DNA of 14,293 nt, taken from NCBI GenBank assembly GCA_035310125.1, contig DATGEP010000350.1, positions 1-14,293 on the forward strand, given 5' to 3'. Made by a program: the position numbers and the translations under genes. The notes beneath the pieces were generated by a model. It searched no databases. It had not been told where the DNA came from and worked only from the letters and a program-made list of their open reading frames with translations. This stretch comes from DATGEP01 sp035310125. GTDB taxonomy: Bacteria > Chloroflexota > Ktedonobacteria > Ktedonobacterales > JADMIN01. How positions within the stretch are numbered: position 1 is the first letter of the stretch; the number at the start of each line of letters is the position of its first letter. Shown here piece after piece: positions 13,943 through 14,293 of the stretch.

Positions 13943-14293
13943 TCAGTCCGAGTGTTCCGCAAGATAGCGCCTACCCGCATCAGTGATTTCCCAGAAGCCC
14001 CAAGGGGAATCTGACCTCAACAGCCCGTGTTCAACCATGGTGTTTCGTGCCCATTGGCCCGTGTTTCGCCAACGCGGATCAGAACTAGACTTCAGGGACT
14101 CATAATCAACCGGCTTAAGCGTGTCGCGCATGAGTTGCTCCACGCGAACGAGCACCTCACCCATTCGAGCTCGCCCTCCCATCTCAACTAGCACTTTGAG
14201 GATGGGTATCTCAAAAACTCTTTCTGGTGTGCGCTTTCCGCGTTGAAGTCTATCCGAATGTCCTCTGTCTACTTGCGAGTTGCCATCGGGATG
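13943..14293 (-). CDS. Partial: C-terminal winged-helix (Mrr_N-like) domain protein, 5' end outside window
   Basis: The minus-strand frame stays open from the TGA at 13943-13945 to the right edge (116 residues), with no in-frame start except ATG 14194 inside the domain, so the true start lies beyond 14293. The visible part has a basic linker (DRLQRGKRTPERVFE), then a winged-helix domain: IPILKVLVEMGGRARMGEV, LKPVDYESL, RWRNTGQWARNTMVEHGLL, and the wing SPWGFWEITDAGRRYL. This resembles the Mrr N-terminal winged-helix family (Pfam Mrr_N), seen in restriction-like proteins and in many stand-alone or fused DNA-binding proteins. Here the domain is the C-terminal end and no Mrr nuclease follows, so any partner domain must be N-terminal. 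It is convergent with the PPTase gene, 36 nt apart. Function beyond DNA binding is unknown. Confidence 0.75.
   Translation of the reverse strand, partial: HPDGNSQVDRGHSDRLQRGKRTPERVFEIPILKVLVEMGGRARMGEVLVRVEQLMRDTLKPVDYESLKSSSDPRWRNTGQWARNTMVEHGLLRSDSPWGFWEITDAGRRYLAEHSD

Noticed and set aside
1..14293. CRISPR arrays, tRNA, rRNA, insertion sequences
   Set aside because: No regularly spaced direct repeats, tRNA-like cloverleaf, rRNA segments, transposase frames or IS-type terminal repeats were recognised by eye. A tRNAscan or Infernal run would be the firm test.

Overview
The window is GC-rich, bacterial and densely coded. The gene content (an actinobacterial/Chloroflexota-style branched-chain 2-oxoacid dehydrogenase operon, oligoendopeptidase F, an endonuclease-type MutL, a form II CO-dehydrogenase-like molybdenum hydroxylase and an Sfp-type phosphopantetheinyl transferase) suggests a free-living, aerobic, heterotrophic, high-GC organism. 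My best guess is Chloroflexota. That is an inference from protein style; no rRNA or other phylogenetic marker is present.

Layout. 1-427: decayed end of a PQQ-like beta-propeller gene. 514-3967: a tight operon for E1 alpha, E1 beta and lipoyl-bearing E2 of a 2-oxoacid dehydrogenase, best matched to the branched-chain type; no E3 gene is present. 4107-5912 (minus): oligoendopeptidase F, convergent with the operon and divergent from mutL (6110-8023, plus). 8024-8192: two hairpins, one with a T tract, between the convergent mutL and a small Gln/Gly/Tyr-rich repeat protein (8193-8552, minus). 8565-9157: the only long stretch without a confident gene. It holds two near-adjacent perfect palindromes, a spaced direct repeat, candidate promoters and a small ORF with a strong ribosome binding site. 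9158-12987: coxS, coxL and coxM in the S-L-M order, with the AYRGAGR active-site signature of form II enzymes. 12988-13192: a hairpin and a 12-bp tandem repeat. 13193-13906: Sfp-type PPTase. 13943-14293 (minus): C-terminal winged-helix domain of a protein that continues past the right edge.

How the genes work together. The E1/E2 genes form one complex that makes branched-chain acyl-CoA, usually for branched fatty acids or for Val/Leu/Ile breakdown. Its E2 needs lipoate on Lys42 and an E3 encoded elsewhere. The coxSLM products should form one heterotrimeric Fe-S/Mo/FAD oxidoreductase whose substrate cannot be read from sequence. PepF, MutL and the PPTase are stand-alone functions. I saw no complete new system. 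The least explained parts are the Gln/Tyr-rich protein with its palindromic leader, the 8.6-9.15 kb region, and the truncated winged-helix protein at the right edge.
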